This document shows positions 1 to 7,014 of a stretch of 64,000 bases of DNA, one piece after another. Numbering within the stretch: the stretch's first letter is position 1; each line of letters opens with the position of its first letter. The DNA comes from an uncultured Kordia sp. (GTDB taxonomy: Bacteria > Bacteroidota > Bacteroidia > Flavobacteriales > Flavobacteriaceae). Both the position numbers and the translations under genes were made by a program. The stretch covers positions 62,001-126,000 of the forward strand of contig NZ_CANLEA010000006.1 of NCBI RefSeq assembly GCF_947489565.1, read 5' to 3'. Below the pieces are notes generated by a model that worked only from the letters and a program-made list of their open reading frames with translations, searched no databases and was not told where the DNA came from.

Positions 1-984
1 AGGAAGTTTTGCTCCATTCTTTCCTTGTAAAACTAATTTGAAATCGTCATAACTTCCCCAAAAGCAACCTGCAGGTGTTGGATTGTCAGCTACATCTTGG
101 CAAAAGCTGTAGGTATATGGTTTTTGTAATTTATCAGCAAAAATTCCCCAACTATGTTTGTGATCAGAAAGGTTTTTGAAAATACTTTTGGCACTGTACG
201 ACTTTATTTCATCATACAAATTACCTTCTGAAGTTGCCATGTGCATAAATGCTCTATTGGGAAGTGTTTCTGAAGGAACCGAACAGTAATAATGATCGCA
301 AACGGCATATCCTTTGGCTAAATTTGATAAAATTGGTAATGTGTCTGGTGTGTACATTCCCATAATATCTGAAGGTTTTGTGCCAGGAAACTTACTTACA
401 ATTTCAATACCCGATTTTGGTGGCGCATGATGTTGCAACCAATTCTTATAGTTGTCATTTTTATAATCTTTGGAATGATCATAATCTTTATCATACACTT
501 TTTTAGTAGTATGTGTAGTATCGTTTGAATCGTTGGTTGTTTTCTTTTTCTTATGAACTGGCGGATCTCCAAAATATTTATTCCCAATCTTATTCTGAAA
601 ATCACGTACAAAACCTTGATTTGGTGCAATTCCAGGTTGATACGGCGGATTCAAACTACCAAACAATTGAAAATTAGTATTCATGAATCCTTCTCCAGGA
701 TCCATTTTTGGCATATAATACGTGTATTTATCATTTGGATCAATAGGATACACTTTAATAGCATTTCCTTCATTGTCAGGATTCGTCTCATGCCCTGTAA
801 GTCCTGAGTACGGATGTCCAAGCGGCGATACATTAATATCCTTTTTATCTATGTTCTTATTCTTATAACGATCATTATATAAATAACCCAACATATGGTC
901 AAACGATCGATTTTCGAACATCACAACAATCACATGTTTTATTTTCTTCTTTTGGGAATCTTTTTTGTTTTCGGTGGTAGCCAT
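1..984 (-). CDS. phospholipase C-type phosphoesterase (partial, 3' end outside window)
   Basis: The frame is open from an ATG at 984 to the window edge, giving the first 328 residues; the C-terminus is missing. Residues 16-36 read HVIVVMFENRSFDHMLGYLY, the metal-binding E-N-R-S-F-D-H signature of the phosphoesterase family (Pfam Phosphoesterase, bacterial phospholipase C / acid phosphatase AcpA group). Further on, SVPSETLPNRAFMHMATS matches the family's T-x-P-N-R-x-x-x-x-x-x-T/S block. These enzymes cleave phosphodiester or phosphomonoester bonds, often of phospholipids. No signal peptide is seen: the N-terminus is hydrophilic and lysine-rich, so the protein is probably cytoplasmic or exported by another route. 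A K/D/T/N-rich insertion lies near residues 140-170. Substrate cannot be told from sequence. Confidence 0.85.
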   Translation of the reverse strand, partial: MATTENKKDSQKKKIKHVIVVMFENRSFDHMLGYLYNDRYKNKNIDKKDINVSPLGHPYSGLTGHETNPDNEGNAIKVYPIDPNDKYTYYMPKMDPGEGFMNTNFQLFGSLNPPYQPGIAPNQGFVRDFQNKIGNKYFGDPPVHKKKKTTNDSNDTTHTTKKVYDKDYDHSKDYKNDNYKNWLQHHAPPKSGIEIVSKFPGTKPSDIMGMYTPDTLPILSNLAKGYAVCDHYYCSVPSETLPNRAFMHMATSEGNLYDEIKSYSAKSIFKNLSDHKHSWGIFADKLQKPYTYSFCQDVADNPTPAGCFWGSYDDFKLVLQGKNGAKLP

Positions 985-1159
985 TTTATAGTTTTGAAGG
1001 GTTTAGACATTCAATTTATGAGATAATGTGCTGTAATCCAAATGAAAACATTCAGATATCAAAAATCAGGTAATTTTACCTTTTTATAAAAGTCGTGTAT
1101 TCTTACGTTGATGATTTATAAAAATAACTCTCAGGGTATTTTTATGCATTAATATTCAT

Positions 1160-1228
1160 CATTCATGACATTTTCTTAATCGTTCACAACATTTTTTCAA
1201 GTCACTCACTCTATATTTCTCAAATTTG
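1160..1228 (+). promoter_or_regulatory. putative LytTR-regulated promoter A
   Basis: CATTCATGACAT at 1160-1171 and CGTTCACAACAT at 1181-1192 are direct repeats exactly 21 bp apart, and a third, weaker copy CACTCACTCTAT starts at 1203. CAAATTTG at 1221-1228 fits a Bacteroidota -7 element (TAnnTTTG-like) and starts 40 bp after the second repeat starts. The same arrangement is found at 2771-2839 and 46605-46672. Paired direct repeats two helical turns apart are typical of LytTR DNA-binding domains; binding itself is inferred. Confidence 0.55.
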
Positions 1229-1343
1229 AACAATAAATGAAAGAAAATATCTTATTAAATGGATGCTTTTTTCTTTAATTGTTTAGGTGGAATCTGAAAA
1301 GCCTGTTTTTAATAGAGTAGGAATAATTAATATAAGATTTATT

Positions 1344-1862
1344 ATGAGTGACATATTTATTATAGAAGGTCATGGATTGGTTAGAAATGCCAAAAATATT
1401 GAAGTTAATTTAATCAATAAGATGAGACAAAGCGGTGATGTATCTTTTTATAATGTTGGGAGACCAGCAGAAAAGATAACTGCTGATGTGGCTAGCGAAT
1501 CAATTATAAACTTAGTAATAGGGAAGGAAATACCAAGTGATTTTTATCATGAAGGCACTTTTAGTAAGAATAGAGATCGTGATTATATTACTACAAGTAT
1601 TCAAGACAAATACCTAGCAAGACTTACAAGTGAAGAATGGTCCATTGAAAGTTTTATTAAAAATAGATTTGATCTAATATTAATTAAAAATGATATTGAA
1701 TTTTATAAAAATAAAACTAAAAGGAATATTTATTATATAAAGCTAATCACAGACTCACCTGAGGTAGCATTCTTTTCAGAAATATTGAGAATCATTTATT
1801 TAAATAAAGCCTTTAAAGGAAATAGTAGAAAGTTTGTTTGGGCTAGTTGTAGAGGTAATTAA
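1344..1862 (+). CDS. hypothetical protein, possible Stv-like fold
   Basis: A 172-residue protein with no signal peptide and no family I can assign with confidence. It begins MSDIFIIEGHGLV and ends VWASCRGN; a G-H-G near the start and a W-A-S-C-R at the end loosely recall the putative-adhesin Stv domain of polymorphic toxins, but this is weak. A GTG at 1287 would extend it by 19 residues; ATG 1344 is preferred because the conserved-looking beta strand begins right after it. It is preceded by the LytTR-type promoter A and followed by the LytTR regulator gene, so it may be part of the same regulated locus as the PatA-like protease. AT-rich and lysine/isoleucine-rich like its neighbours. Confidence 0.6.
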   Translation: MSDIFIIEGHGLVRNAKNIEVNLINKMRQSGDVSFYNVGRPAEKITADVASESIINLVIGKEIPSDFYHEGTFSKNRDRDYITTSIQDKYLARLTSEEWSIESFIKNRFDLILIKNDIEFYKNKTKRNIYYIKLITDSPEVAFFSEILRIIYLNKAFKGNSRKFVWASCRGN

Positions 1863-1880
1863 GCCAAGCGAAATACATAA

Positions 1881-1915
1881 AAATGTTTATACAGTAGTCT
1901 ACAATTTAAACATTT
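1881..1915 (+). terminator. possible stem-loop after 1344-1862
   Basis: AAATGTTTA (1881-1889) and TAAACATTT (1907-1915) form a 9-bp stem just downstream of the stop codon. The stem is AT-only apart from two pairs and no clear T tract follows, so its role as a terminator is uncertain. Confidence 0.3.
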
Positions 1916-1977
1916 CTATTTCAACTAAATCTTTTCTAATCTTTTCAACATTCAAAATTTGATTTTAAACCTACCCA

Positions 1978-2724
1978 ATGAATATGATACATGTTTTTCT
2001 AATTAAAGAAACACTTGAAGAAGCCACAGTTCTTAAAGAAATACTTGAATCACATTCTTGTAAAGTAATTGATATTGCGACAAGTTATCAAGAAGCAATA
2101 ATAGCTTATAAAAAGCTTTCGGTCGATATTATTATCACAGATATGTTTTTGAATGGAAAGCCAGAAGGAATTGCCTTCATAGAAAATATTTCTTTGTCTA
2201 AAAAACAAGTATGTCCATTTATATATTTAACAGGATTTGAAAATCGAGACTTTTATCAAAGAGCAAAATTGACTAGACCTTTTGCAATGCTACATAAGCC
2301 TTTTAATGAGATAGAAATACTCTACACATTAGAAAACATTTTCACAAAAACTCAACAACAAATAGTTGACGTTTCAAGTGAATATCAAACTAAGAAAAAA
2401 AACATTAAAAGCTTATTCATTAAAAAGAAGAACGCTTTACACAGTGTACCATTTAAGAGTATCTTATTTATCGAAGTTGAAAATCGGTATTGCAATATCA
2501 TCACGGAAAAAGAAAAGTTTGTGGTATTAATCTCTTTAGGTAAAATAAAAGAATTTTTACATTCATATACATTTCTACAAGTACATCGAAAGTATATTGT
2601 GAATACACTAGCCATAACGCAAATTATTCCAAAAGACAACCTAATAATACTCAAAGGAGATTATAAAATTACACTAGGTGTAAAGTATAAGACCATCTTA
2701 AAAGACCTTGTTATTTTAAGGTAA
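1978..2724 (+). CDS. LytTR-family response regulator, atypical receiver
   Basis: A 248-residue transcription regulator. Residues 3-120 are a CheY-like receiver: phospho-acceptor D55 (IIITD), T85 (YLTG) and K107 (LHKPF) are all in place. Residues about 150-248 are a LytTR DNA-binding domain (SILFIEVENRYCNI ... TFLQVHRKYIVN). The N-terminal acidic pair that binds Mg2+ (E-D in the paralogue at 50307) is reduced to one acid (K10-E11-T12), so phosphorylation may be altered. No histidine kinase gene is adjacent, unlike the paralogue. It sits immediately upstream of, and co-directional with, the PatA-like protease gene, whose promoter carries 21-bp-spaced direct repeats suited to LytTR binding. A role as activator of the protease/precursor cassette is inferred. 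Confidence 0.85.
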   Translation: MNMIHVFLIKETLEEATVLKEILESHSCKVIDIATSYQEAIIAYKKLSVDIIITDMFLNGKPEGIAFIENISLSKKQVCPFIYLTGFENRDFYQRAKLTRPFAMLHKPFNEIEILYTLENIFTKTQQQIVDVSSEYQTKKKNIKSLFIKKKNALHSVPFKSILFIEVENRYCNIITEKEKFVVLISLGKIKEFLHSYTFLQVHRKYIVNTLAITQIIPKDNLIILKGDYKITLGVKYKTILKDLVILR

Positions 2725-2770
2725 TTGTCTGAAAATAAATGGTTAAAATCGTTTGTGGCTAAAAAGACTT

Positions 2771-2839
2771 CACTCACTACATAAAAAGCTTCATTCACTA
2801 CATTTTTTTTATTTCACGCAAATGTAAACTGTAGTTTTG
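2771..2839 (+). promoter_or_regulatory. putative LytTR-regulated promoter B (protease gene)
   Basis: CACTCACTACAT (2771-2782) and CATTCACTACAT (2792-2803) are direct repeats with a 21-bp period. TAGTTTTG (2832-2839) fits the Bacteroidota -7 consensus TAnnTTTG and starts 40 bp after the second repeat. No good -33 TTTG is seen, as expected for an activator-dependent promoter. The protease start codon is at 2902. Confidence 0.6.
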
Positions 2840-2901
2840 AGTAAGAAAATTAATAAGAAAAAAGCTGTAAGAGCGCTAATTATATAAGAAATTAATCGAA
2901 A

Positions 2902-5151
2902 ATGAAAACACAAACGACGGTTATAGAAACACTATCAGGAATTGATAAGCTTTGGGCAAAAACAGAAGGAGATCCTACGATTACGATTGCAGTATTAGAT
3001 GGTCCTGTCGATTTGCAACACGAGACATTAAAAGACGCTTCTATTACATCTTTGGACGTTCCTGTGTTGAAAAAAGTAAAATCTAAACACGGAACGTTTG
3101 TAAGTAGTTTAATTTTTGCGAATCATGCTAGTGGTATTTCAGGAATTGCTCCAAACTGTTCAGGGTTGGTAAAGAGTATTTATCCAGAAAACGGACATGG
3201 TAAATTGCTAAGTAGCTCACAAGCAGATATTGAACAAGGAATTCGTATCGCTTTAGAACATAATGCAGATATTATTAATATTAGTGGTGGCGAAAAACTA
3301 AACGAAGGTGAAACAATTATTTCTTCATTAGCTGCCGCATTGGAATTGTGTGAAGAGAAAGGCGTACTAGTCATTGCAGCTACAGGAAACGAAGGTGATG
3401 ACAATATGCATGTACCTGCAAGTTATCCAACAGTGTTGGCAGTAGGTTCCATAAAAAACAACGGATTGCCCTCTACTTTTAGTAATTGGAGTAATGCAAC
3501 CAAAGCAAAAGGTATTGTAGCGCCTGGAGAAAATATTGTAGGAGCTGTGCCTAACAATGAACATACAAAAGCAATTTCTAGAGGAACTAGTTTTTCAACG
3601 GCTTTGGTTAGTGGTATTGCAGGATTGTTAGCCAGTTTGCAAAAACAACAAGGTATGGAAAAGGATCTTTTAGCCATACGACAAATTTTACTCAGCAGTG
3701 TTACACCTTGTACTCTCGATGAAAAAATTAACTGCGATCGTATCATGACAGGTCGTTTGCATATTGGCAATGCGCTGGAAAGTATTTTAAAAACTACTGC
3801 CCAAAAAAGTGAACATACTCTTGCAAAAACATCGAGTTGTACGTGTACAACAAAACCTCAAAATTTTTTAACTATAAATAATACAAACATGGAAAACCAA
3901 ACAGAAACCACGCCGTCAGCGGCTACTAATGATCTAACTAACACAACAGTTACTCAAGTAACTCCAGTAGAACAACAAACATCTTCTGCTCAGCCAGATA
4001 ATACTGCCGTAACAGCATCAGAAGTGCAAGTGTCATCTCATAGTTACACAACAGGCGTATTGCCATCTCAAGAAGAAGCTAATTCGTTTAATCCAGCCAT
4101 TAATCCAGGAGGATATCCAACCTTTAAAAATTGTCAATTGGTTAATGCAATTGGACAACCTTCATATGACTTTGGAACGCGCAACAACTTAGATACGTTT
4201 ACGGCATTGATGAAAACATGGTATGATAATCTGCCAAAAATAGAAGATAATGGAAAAAGGGAACAGTGTGCATTAGCAAAAGCATTAACAGATTCTCCTC
4301 ATGATCATAAATCAATGGCTGCATTTTTATTATACATAGATGCTACAGGAGGTAAGCCTAACATATTTATGATAAGTCAGTTAATTTGGTTGTTAAATGT
4401 GAATGCATCACCAATGTATACGATTAGTCCAAGATTGGCAACTTTTAGCGATCCTATTTATTTAATAATGACTCATTTTTTAGCAGATAATGTTGGAATT
4501 AATTATACAAGTTATAGTAAATATCTAATGAAGTTGAATGATTATAAAAATGATCCTGACAAACAAGCGCAATATAAAAAAGAACTCAAAAACTTGCCAA
4601 AGGATTTATTCACAAAAGATGACAATAAAGATGATGTAATGCGAATGTCATTACCAGGCTATATTTCAGGGCGCTCAAAATTGATTAATGGAAACTATAT
4701 ACAAGCAGTAACGCCAGTAGCCTATGGATTAAAAGACTGGACTTTAGAAGCATTGCTCAAGAGTATGGGTATTAAAAAGGAAAGTGAAGATAAAAAAGGT
4801 TTGGTGTCTGTGTTAAATCGATTGTATGTGGAAGCATTAAACAAAGGGCAATCACCAGATGACCGTGCCTTAAATTACTGTCTCTATAACATTTTAGAAA
4901 TATCAACAATTGTAAAGGAAACTGTTAAACAAAAACAACAATTTAGCAGTTATAAAATAGTCCCATCAAAAGTAACGCGTCAAAATTCGATTGTAAGAGA
5001 AGTACAACTGACATTTTTTGATCCAAAGAATACTAATAAAGCAGCAACAACCTATTCCATGGAAGTTGATGTTAGTGGTATCACACCAGTATTGATTGGT
5101 AGAATAGAAGAATGGTATGCACCAGTTAGTACAACAATAATTAATTCATAA
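2902..5151 (+). CDS. PatA/PatG-type (cyanobactin maturation) subtilisin-like protease
   Basis: A 749-residue protein. Residues 25-290 form an S8 subtilase domain with triad D33 (VLDGPVD), H63 (KHGTFVSS) and S230 (RGTSFSTALVSG) and oxyanion N163 (ATGNEGD). A Thr/Gln/Ser-rich linker (about 310-390) leads to a C-terminal region that matches PatA/PatG proteins of cyanobactin clusters: VNAIGQPSYDFGTR, a W-L-L-N-V-N-A-S-P-M-Y-T-I motif, LPGYISGRSKL, DRALNYCLYNI, and TFFDPKN...YSMEVDVSGITPVLIG at the end. In cyanobactin pathways PatA cuts precursors after G(L/V)E(A/P)S and PatG cuts and macrocyclises. Two short genes just downstream encode peptides with G[VA]NAS in the right place, so these are the likely substrates. 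No signal peptide is seen, so cleavage would be cytoplasmic. It has an apparent LytTR-type promoter. Confidence 0.9.
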   Translation: MKTQTTVIETLSGIDKLWAKTEGDPTITIAVLDGPVDLQHETLKDASITSLDVPVLKKVKSKHGTFVSSLIFANHASGISGIAPNCSGLVKSIYPENGHGKLLSSSQADIEQGIRIALEHNADIINISGGEKLNEGETIISSLAAALELCEEKGVLVIAATGNEGDDNMHVPASYPTVLAVGSIKNNGLPSTFSNWSNATKAKGIVAPGENIVGAVPNNEHTKAISRGTSFSTALVSGIAGLLASLQKQQGMEKDLLAIRQILLSSVTPCTLDEKINCDRIMTGRLHIGNALESILKTTAQKSEHTLAKTSSCTCTTKPQNFLTINNTNMENQTETTPSAATNDLTNTTVTQVTPVEQQTSSAQPDNTAVTASEVQVSSHSYTTGVLPSQEEANSFNPAINPGGYPTFKNCQLVNAIGQPSYDFGTRNNLDTFTALMKTWYDNLPKIEDNGKREQCALAKALTDSPHDHKSMAAFLLYIDATGGKPNIFMISQLIWLLNVNASPMYTISPRLATFSDPIYLIMTHFLADNVGINYTSYSKYLMKLNDYKNDPDKQAQYKKELKNLPKDLFTKDDNKDDVMRMSLPGYISGRSKLINGNYIQAVTPVAYGLKDWTLEALLKSMGIKKESEDKKGLVSVLNRLYVEALNKGQSPDDRALNYCLYNILEISTIVKETVKQKQQFSSYKIVPSKVTRQNSIVREVQLTFFDPKNTNKAATTYSMEVDVSGITPVLIGRIEEWYAPVSTTIINS

Positions 5152-5384
5152 CTAGAATTACATCCATAACATAGTAAATGAAATAAGTAAGCAACATTTT
5201 GGTAAAATGATTTGTTGTCTCTTAAGATTGCTTATTTGATTTAGTATCAGTGCTTTAATTGGTTGAGCCAAAGTCGAAACACTTATTGTTTTATTATTTA
5301 CAAACGCTTATAACCTTATTAAAGTGAAACAACAGGGAACCAATATTCCCAACAATTTAATTATTAACCTTTAATTTTTTTATT

Positions 5385-5531
5385 ATGAAATTACCAGTTC
5401 AAACAAAAAGAGTAGAACACAAAACCTATGATGCTAATGCAGTTACTGAAGGAGTAAATGCTTCCTTTTGGGGATCGTTAGTGCCAATTTTAGCAAAAGC
5501 AGCTAAAGGTGCTATTGGTGCTTTTAGCTAA
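5385..5531 (+). CDS. candidate RiPP precursor peptide 1 (PatA-like protease substrate)
   Basis: A 48-codon gene lying 233 bp after the PatA-like protease gene on the same strand. The peptide has a leader of 27 residues (MKLPVQTKRV...KTYDANAV..GVNAS) that is 18/27 identical to the leader of the next gene. G23-V-N-A-S27 resembles the G(L/V)E(A/P)S recognition sequence cut by PatA. The predicted 21-residue core begins F28-W-G-S-L-V-P-I-L and ends G-A-F-S; it is hydrophobic with two lysines, rich in Ala/Gly, and could form an amphipathic, membrane-active helix. It has no Cys, and only two Ser as azoline-type residues, and no C-terminal AYDG-type signal, so heterocyclisation and head-to-tail cyclisation are not expected. 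Function is inferred from leader conservation and context. Confidence 0.75.
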   Translation: MKLPVQTKRVEHKTYDANAVTEGVNASFWGSLVPILAKAAKGAIGAFS

Positions 5532-5609
5532 AAAGTAAGTTTTTGGATAGCGTTTGACATGCGCTATCCAAAATACTTTGTCATTATTAATTTTAAAAAC
5601 ACACATATT

Positions 5610-5744
5610 ATGAGATTACCAAATCAAACAAAGACAGTAGCATATAAAACATATAATGCAAATGCAGTTAAAATAGGCGCAAATGCCTCAGCAGCATTGA
5701 CACCTATGATGAAAGATATATTGTTTTCACAATTTAATTTATAA
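5610..5744 (+). CDS. candidate RiPP precursor peptide 2 (PatA-like protease substrate)
   Basis: A 44-codon gene, 78 bp after precursor 1. An in-frame ATG at 5559 would add 17 residues, but the start at 5610 is chosen because from there the protein aligns with precursor 1 without gaps: M-[KR]-L-P-x-Q-T-K-x-V-x-x-K-T-Y-x-A-N-A-V-x-x-G-[VA]-N-A-S. After S27 the two peptides share nothing. The predicted 17-residue core starts A-A-L-T-P-M-M-K and ends F-N-L. Conserved leader plus hypervariable core is the classical mark of ribosomal peptide precursors. A strong terminator follows at 5808, so the protease and both precursors can form one transcription unit. Confidence 0.75.
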   Translation: MRLPNQTKTVAYKTYNANAVKIGANASAALTPMMKDILFSQFNL

Positions 5745-5807
5745 TTTTTCCTTAGATATTTAAAAAAGATAAACCGTCAAGTTTTTGGGCAAATTTGATA
5801 TAGGTTC

Positions 5808-5844
5808 AGAGACTATCATAGCAATATATGATAGTCTCTTTTTT
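5808..5844 (+). terminator. rho-independent terminator of the precursor cassette
   Basis: AGAGACTATCATA (5808-5820) pairs perfectly with TATGATAGTCTCT (5827-5839) around a 6-nt loop, followed by a T tract. It lies 63 bp after precursor 2 and separates the cassette from the convergent minus-strand pseudogene. Confidence 0.85.
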
Positions 5845-5859
5845 ATTAAAAACTAAATT

Positions 5860-6042
5860 TTAAATACAATATGGAACTGGAAAAGCATTCGGATCTCCAT
5901 AAGCATAACAGCCAGGATTGTTGCAAGGATCGTAACAATGAGTTGTTGGATTACAGCAGGCACTAAGATCGCGATCACCATTGACTTTTCTTTACTCAGA
6001 TTTGGTTAACTCTGAACCTAAATTTAAAATTAATTTTAACAT
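5860..6042 (-). pseudogene. lanthipeptide-like Cys-rich precursor, interrupted by a nonsense codon
   Basis: Reading from ATG 6042 gives MLKLILNLGSELTKSE, then TAA (5994-5992), then in the same frame RKVNGDRDLSACCNPTTHC and on to Y-C-I and a stop at 5860. Leaders of this Bacteroidota group often read ...LNLG..L.K.EQ..I.GG, so the stop most simply replaces a CAA glutamine codon (SE-Q-RKVNG). The 43 residues after the stop contain six Cys, mostly as CC and CxxxC-type spacings, as in small secreted or lanthipeptide-like products. With the stop only a 16-residue peptide is made, unless the codon is read through or the base is a sequencing error. The next gene upstream has the opposite context, so it is a single-gene unit. 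A palindrome shared with the intact homologue lies 53 bp upstream. Confidence 0.7.
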
Positions 6043-6094
6043 ATTATAGAGTTGTTGGTTAATAATTAAAAAGACAAAGTACATGTAATTAGTT

Positions 6095-6115
6095 AGTTAC
6101 GGGAATGTTGTAAAT
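6095..6115 (-). promoter_or_regulatory. imperfect palindrome upstream of the broken precursor
   Basis: On the minus strand this 21-nt block reads ATTTAC-aacattc-CCGTAACT, an imperfect copy of the perfect ATTTACGG-N5-CCGTAAAT palindrome at 11860-11880. It lies 53 bp before ATG 6042, and the other copy lies 56 bp before ATG 11804. The shared position suggests one regulator controls both. Confidence 0.5.
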
Positions 6116-6127
6116 TTTTGGAAAGAA

Positions 6128-6157
6128 TTATTATTATTTCAGTTGAAATAATAATAA
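6128..6157 (-). terminator. AT-only stem-loop after the oxygenase pair
   Basis: TTATTATTATTTCA (6128-6141) and TGAAATAATAATAA (6144-6157) form a perfect 14-bp stem with a 2-nt loop, about 50 bp beyond the stop of the minus-strand gene 6209-7012. It is likely the transcript end of the oxygenase operon, though the stem is nearly all A-T. Confidence 0.45.
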
Positions 6158-6208
6158 AAAAACAACTTGGATTGTACGAATAAAATTTTATTAAATCAGC
6201 ATGTATTT

Positions 6209-7012
6209 TTATGTTGATTTTTTAGGCAACATCAAATCACTTTCACTTAACGTATATTTCATGGTAGGATATTCAAAATCCATACTTCTGTTTTCTTCGC
6301 CACGTGTCATATAAAAATTTCTTCGTTGTTCCTCATTAGCCAATTCTAGTAAGGTTCCATCAGAAAAATAAGGTAATTCATCTTTAAAATGAACAAAGGT
6401 TTTTGAAGTTCGAAAAGTGATTCCTAACCAACGATTGTCTGGAACAATTTCCTGTTTTCCGTGAACAGGCTCCAAAACAATTTTATGTTGAAATTTTGAA
6501 TTGGTCGCCACCGAAAAAAATACCACGGAATTATTTTCAAGTAAAAACTCAAACTCTTTAAGCGTTGTTTTGTCTCTTACTTTTAACTTTCGCAACACTT
6601 GTTTTGACACTTCATTTGGTTGCTCATAACAAGAAAATAAGGCAATAAAAGAAGTTGGTGCAATATCCAAACATTGATCGGAATGATACTTCATTTTGGT
6701 ATATTCATGAGTGTAAATCTCAATCAAAGCATTGTTGAACGAAATTTCAGAAAAAGGAATTTCGTCAGTATTTTTTACCGTATTTTCTATCTGTCCAGCA
6801 ATTGTATTATGAATGCTAGAAAAATCATGTGCAGGAATCGTATACTTTGTCGTAGTTCGTACAAGCGGAATACCATCATCACTTATCTTTACCAAATGAT
6901 TGCCTTTTCTGCCTTTTCCAACAGCTTCAAAGTCAACAGAATTTGACAACGATTCAAACAGCGTTTCTTCCAGCGAAAGCGAAAACTGATAAAAACCATT
7001 TTTTTCAATCAT
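6209..7012 (-). CDS. AlkB-like 2OG-Fe(II) oxygenase (downstream member of pair)
   Basis: A 267-residue cytoplasmic protein. The H-x-D iron ligands are in MKYHSDQCLDIAPTS (near residues 115-120), a distal His is in SKFQHKIVLEP, and RWLGITFRTSKTF supplies the R-x-x-x-T-F-R pattern that AlkB-type dioxygenases use to bind 2-oxoglutarate. Such enzymes hydroxylate or demethylate nucleic acids, proteins or small molecules using O2 and 2OG. The first 90 residues are not recognisable. The start is 2 bp from the stop of the upstream gene, which encodes a second protein of the same type, so the two are co-translated. Substrate unknown; the AlkB assignment rests on motifs only. Confidence 0.7.
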   Translation of the reverse strand: MIEKNGFYQFSLSLEETLFESLSNSVDFEAVGKGRKGNHLVKISDDGIPLVRTTTKYTIPAHDFSSIHNTIAGQIENTVKNTDEIPFSEISFNNALIEIYTHEYTKMKYHSDQCLDIAPTSFIALFSCYEQPNEVSKQVLRKLKVRDKTTLKEFEFLLENNSVVFFSVATNSKFQHKIVLEPVHGKQEIVPDNRWLGITFRTSKTFVHFKDELPYFSDGTLLELANEEQRRNFYMTRGEENRSMDFEYPTMKYTLSESDLMLPKKST

Positions 7013-7014
7013 AA

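Noticed and set aside
396-807. Short frames on both strands inside the phosphoesterase gene
   Set aside because: They are shadows of the partial 1-984 coding region, which continues off the window edge.
5559-5609. Upstream ATG extension of precursor 2
   Set aside because: The added 17 residues have no counterpart in precursor 1, whose alignment begins at the ATG at 5610.
2902-5844. A full cyanobactin cluster
   Set aside because: No YcaO cyclodehydratase, oxidase, PatF or PatG-macrocyclase gene, and no AYDG-type signal, lies in the neighbouring genes, so the system is only cyanobactin-like.
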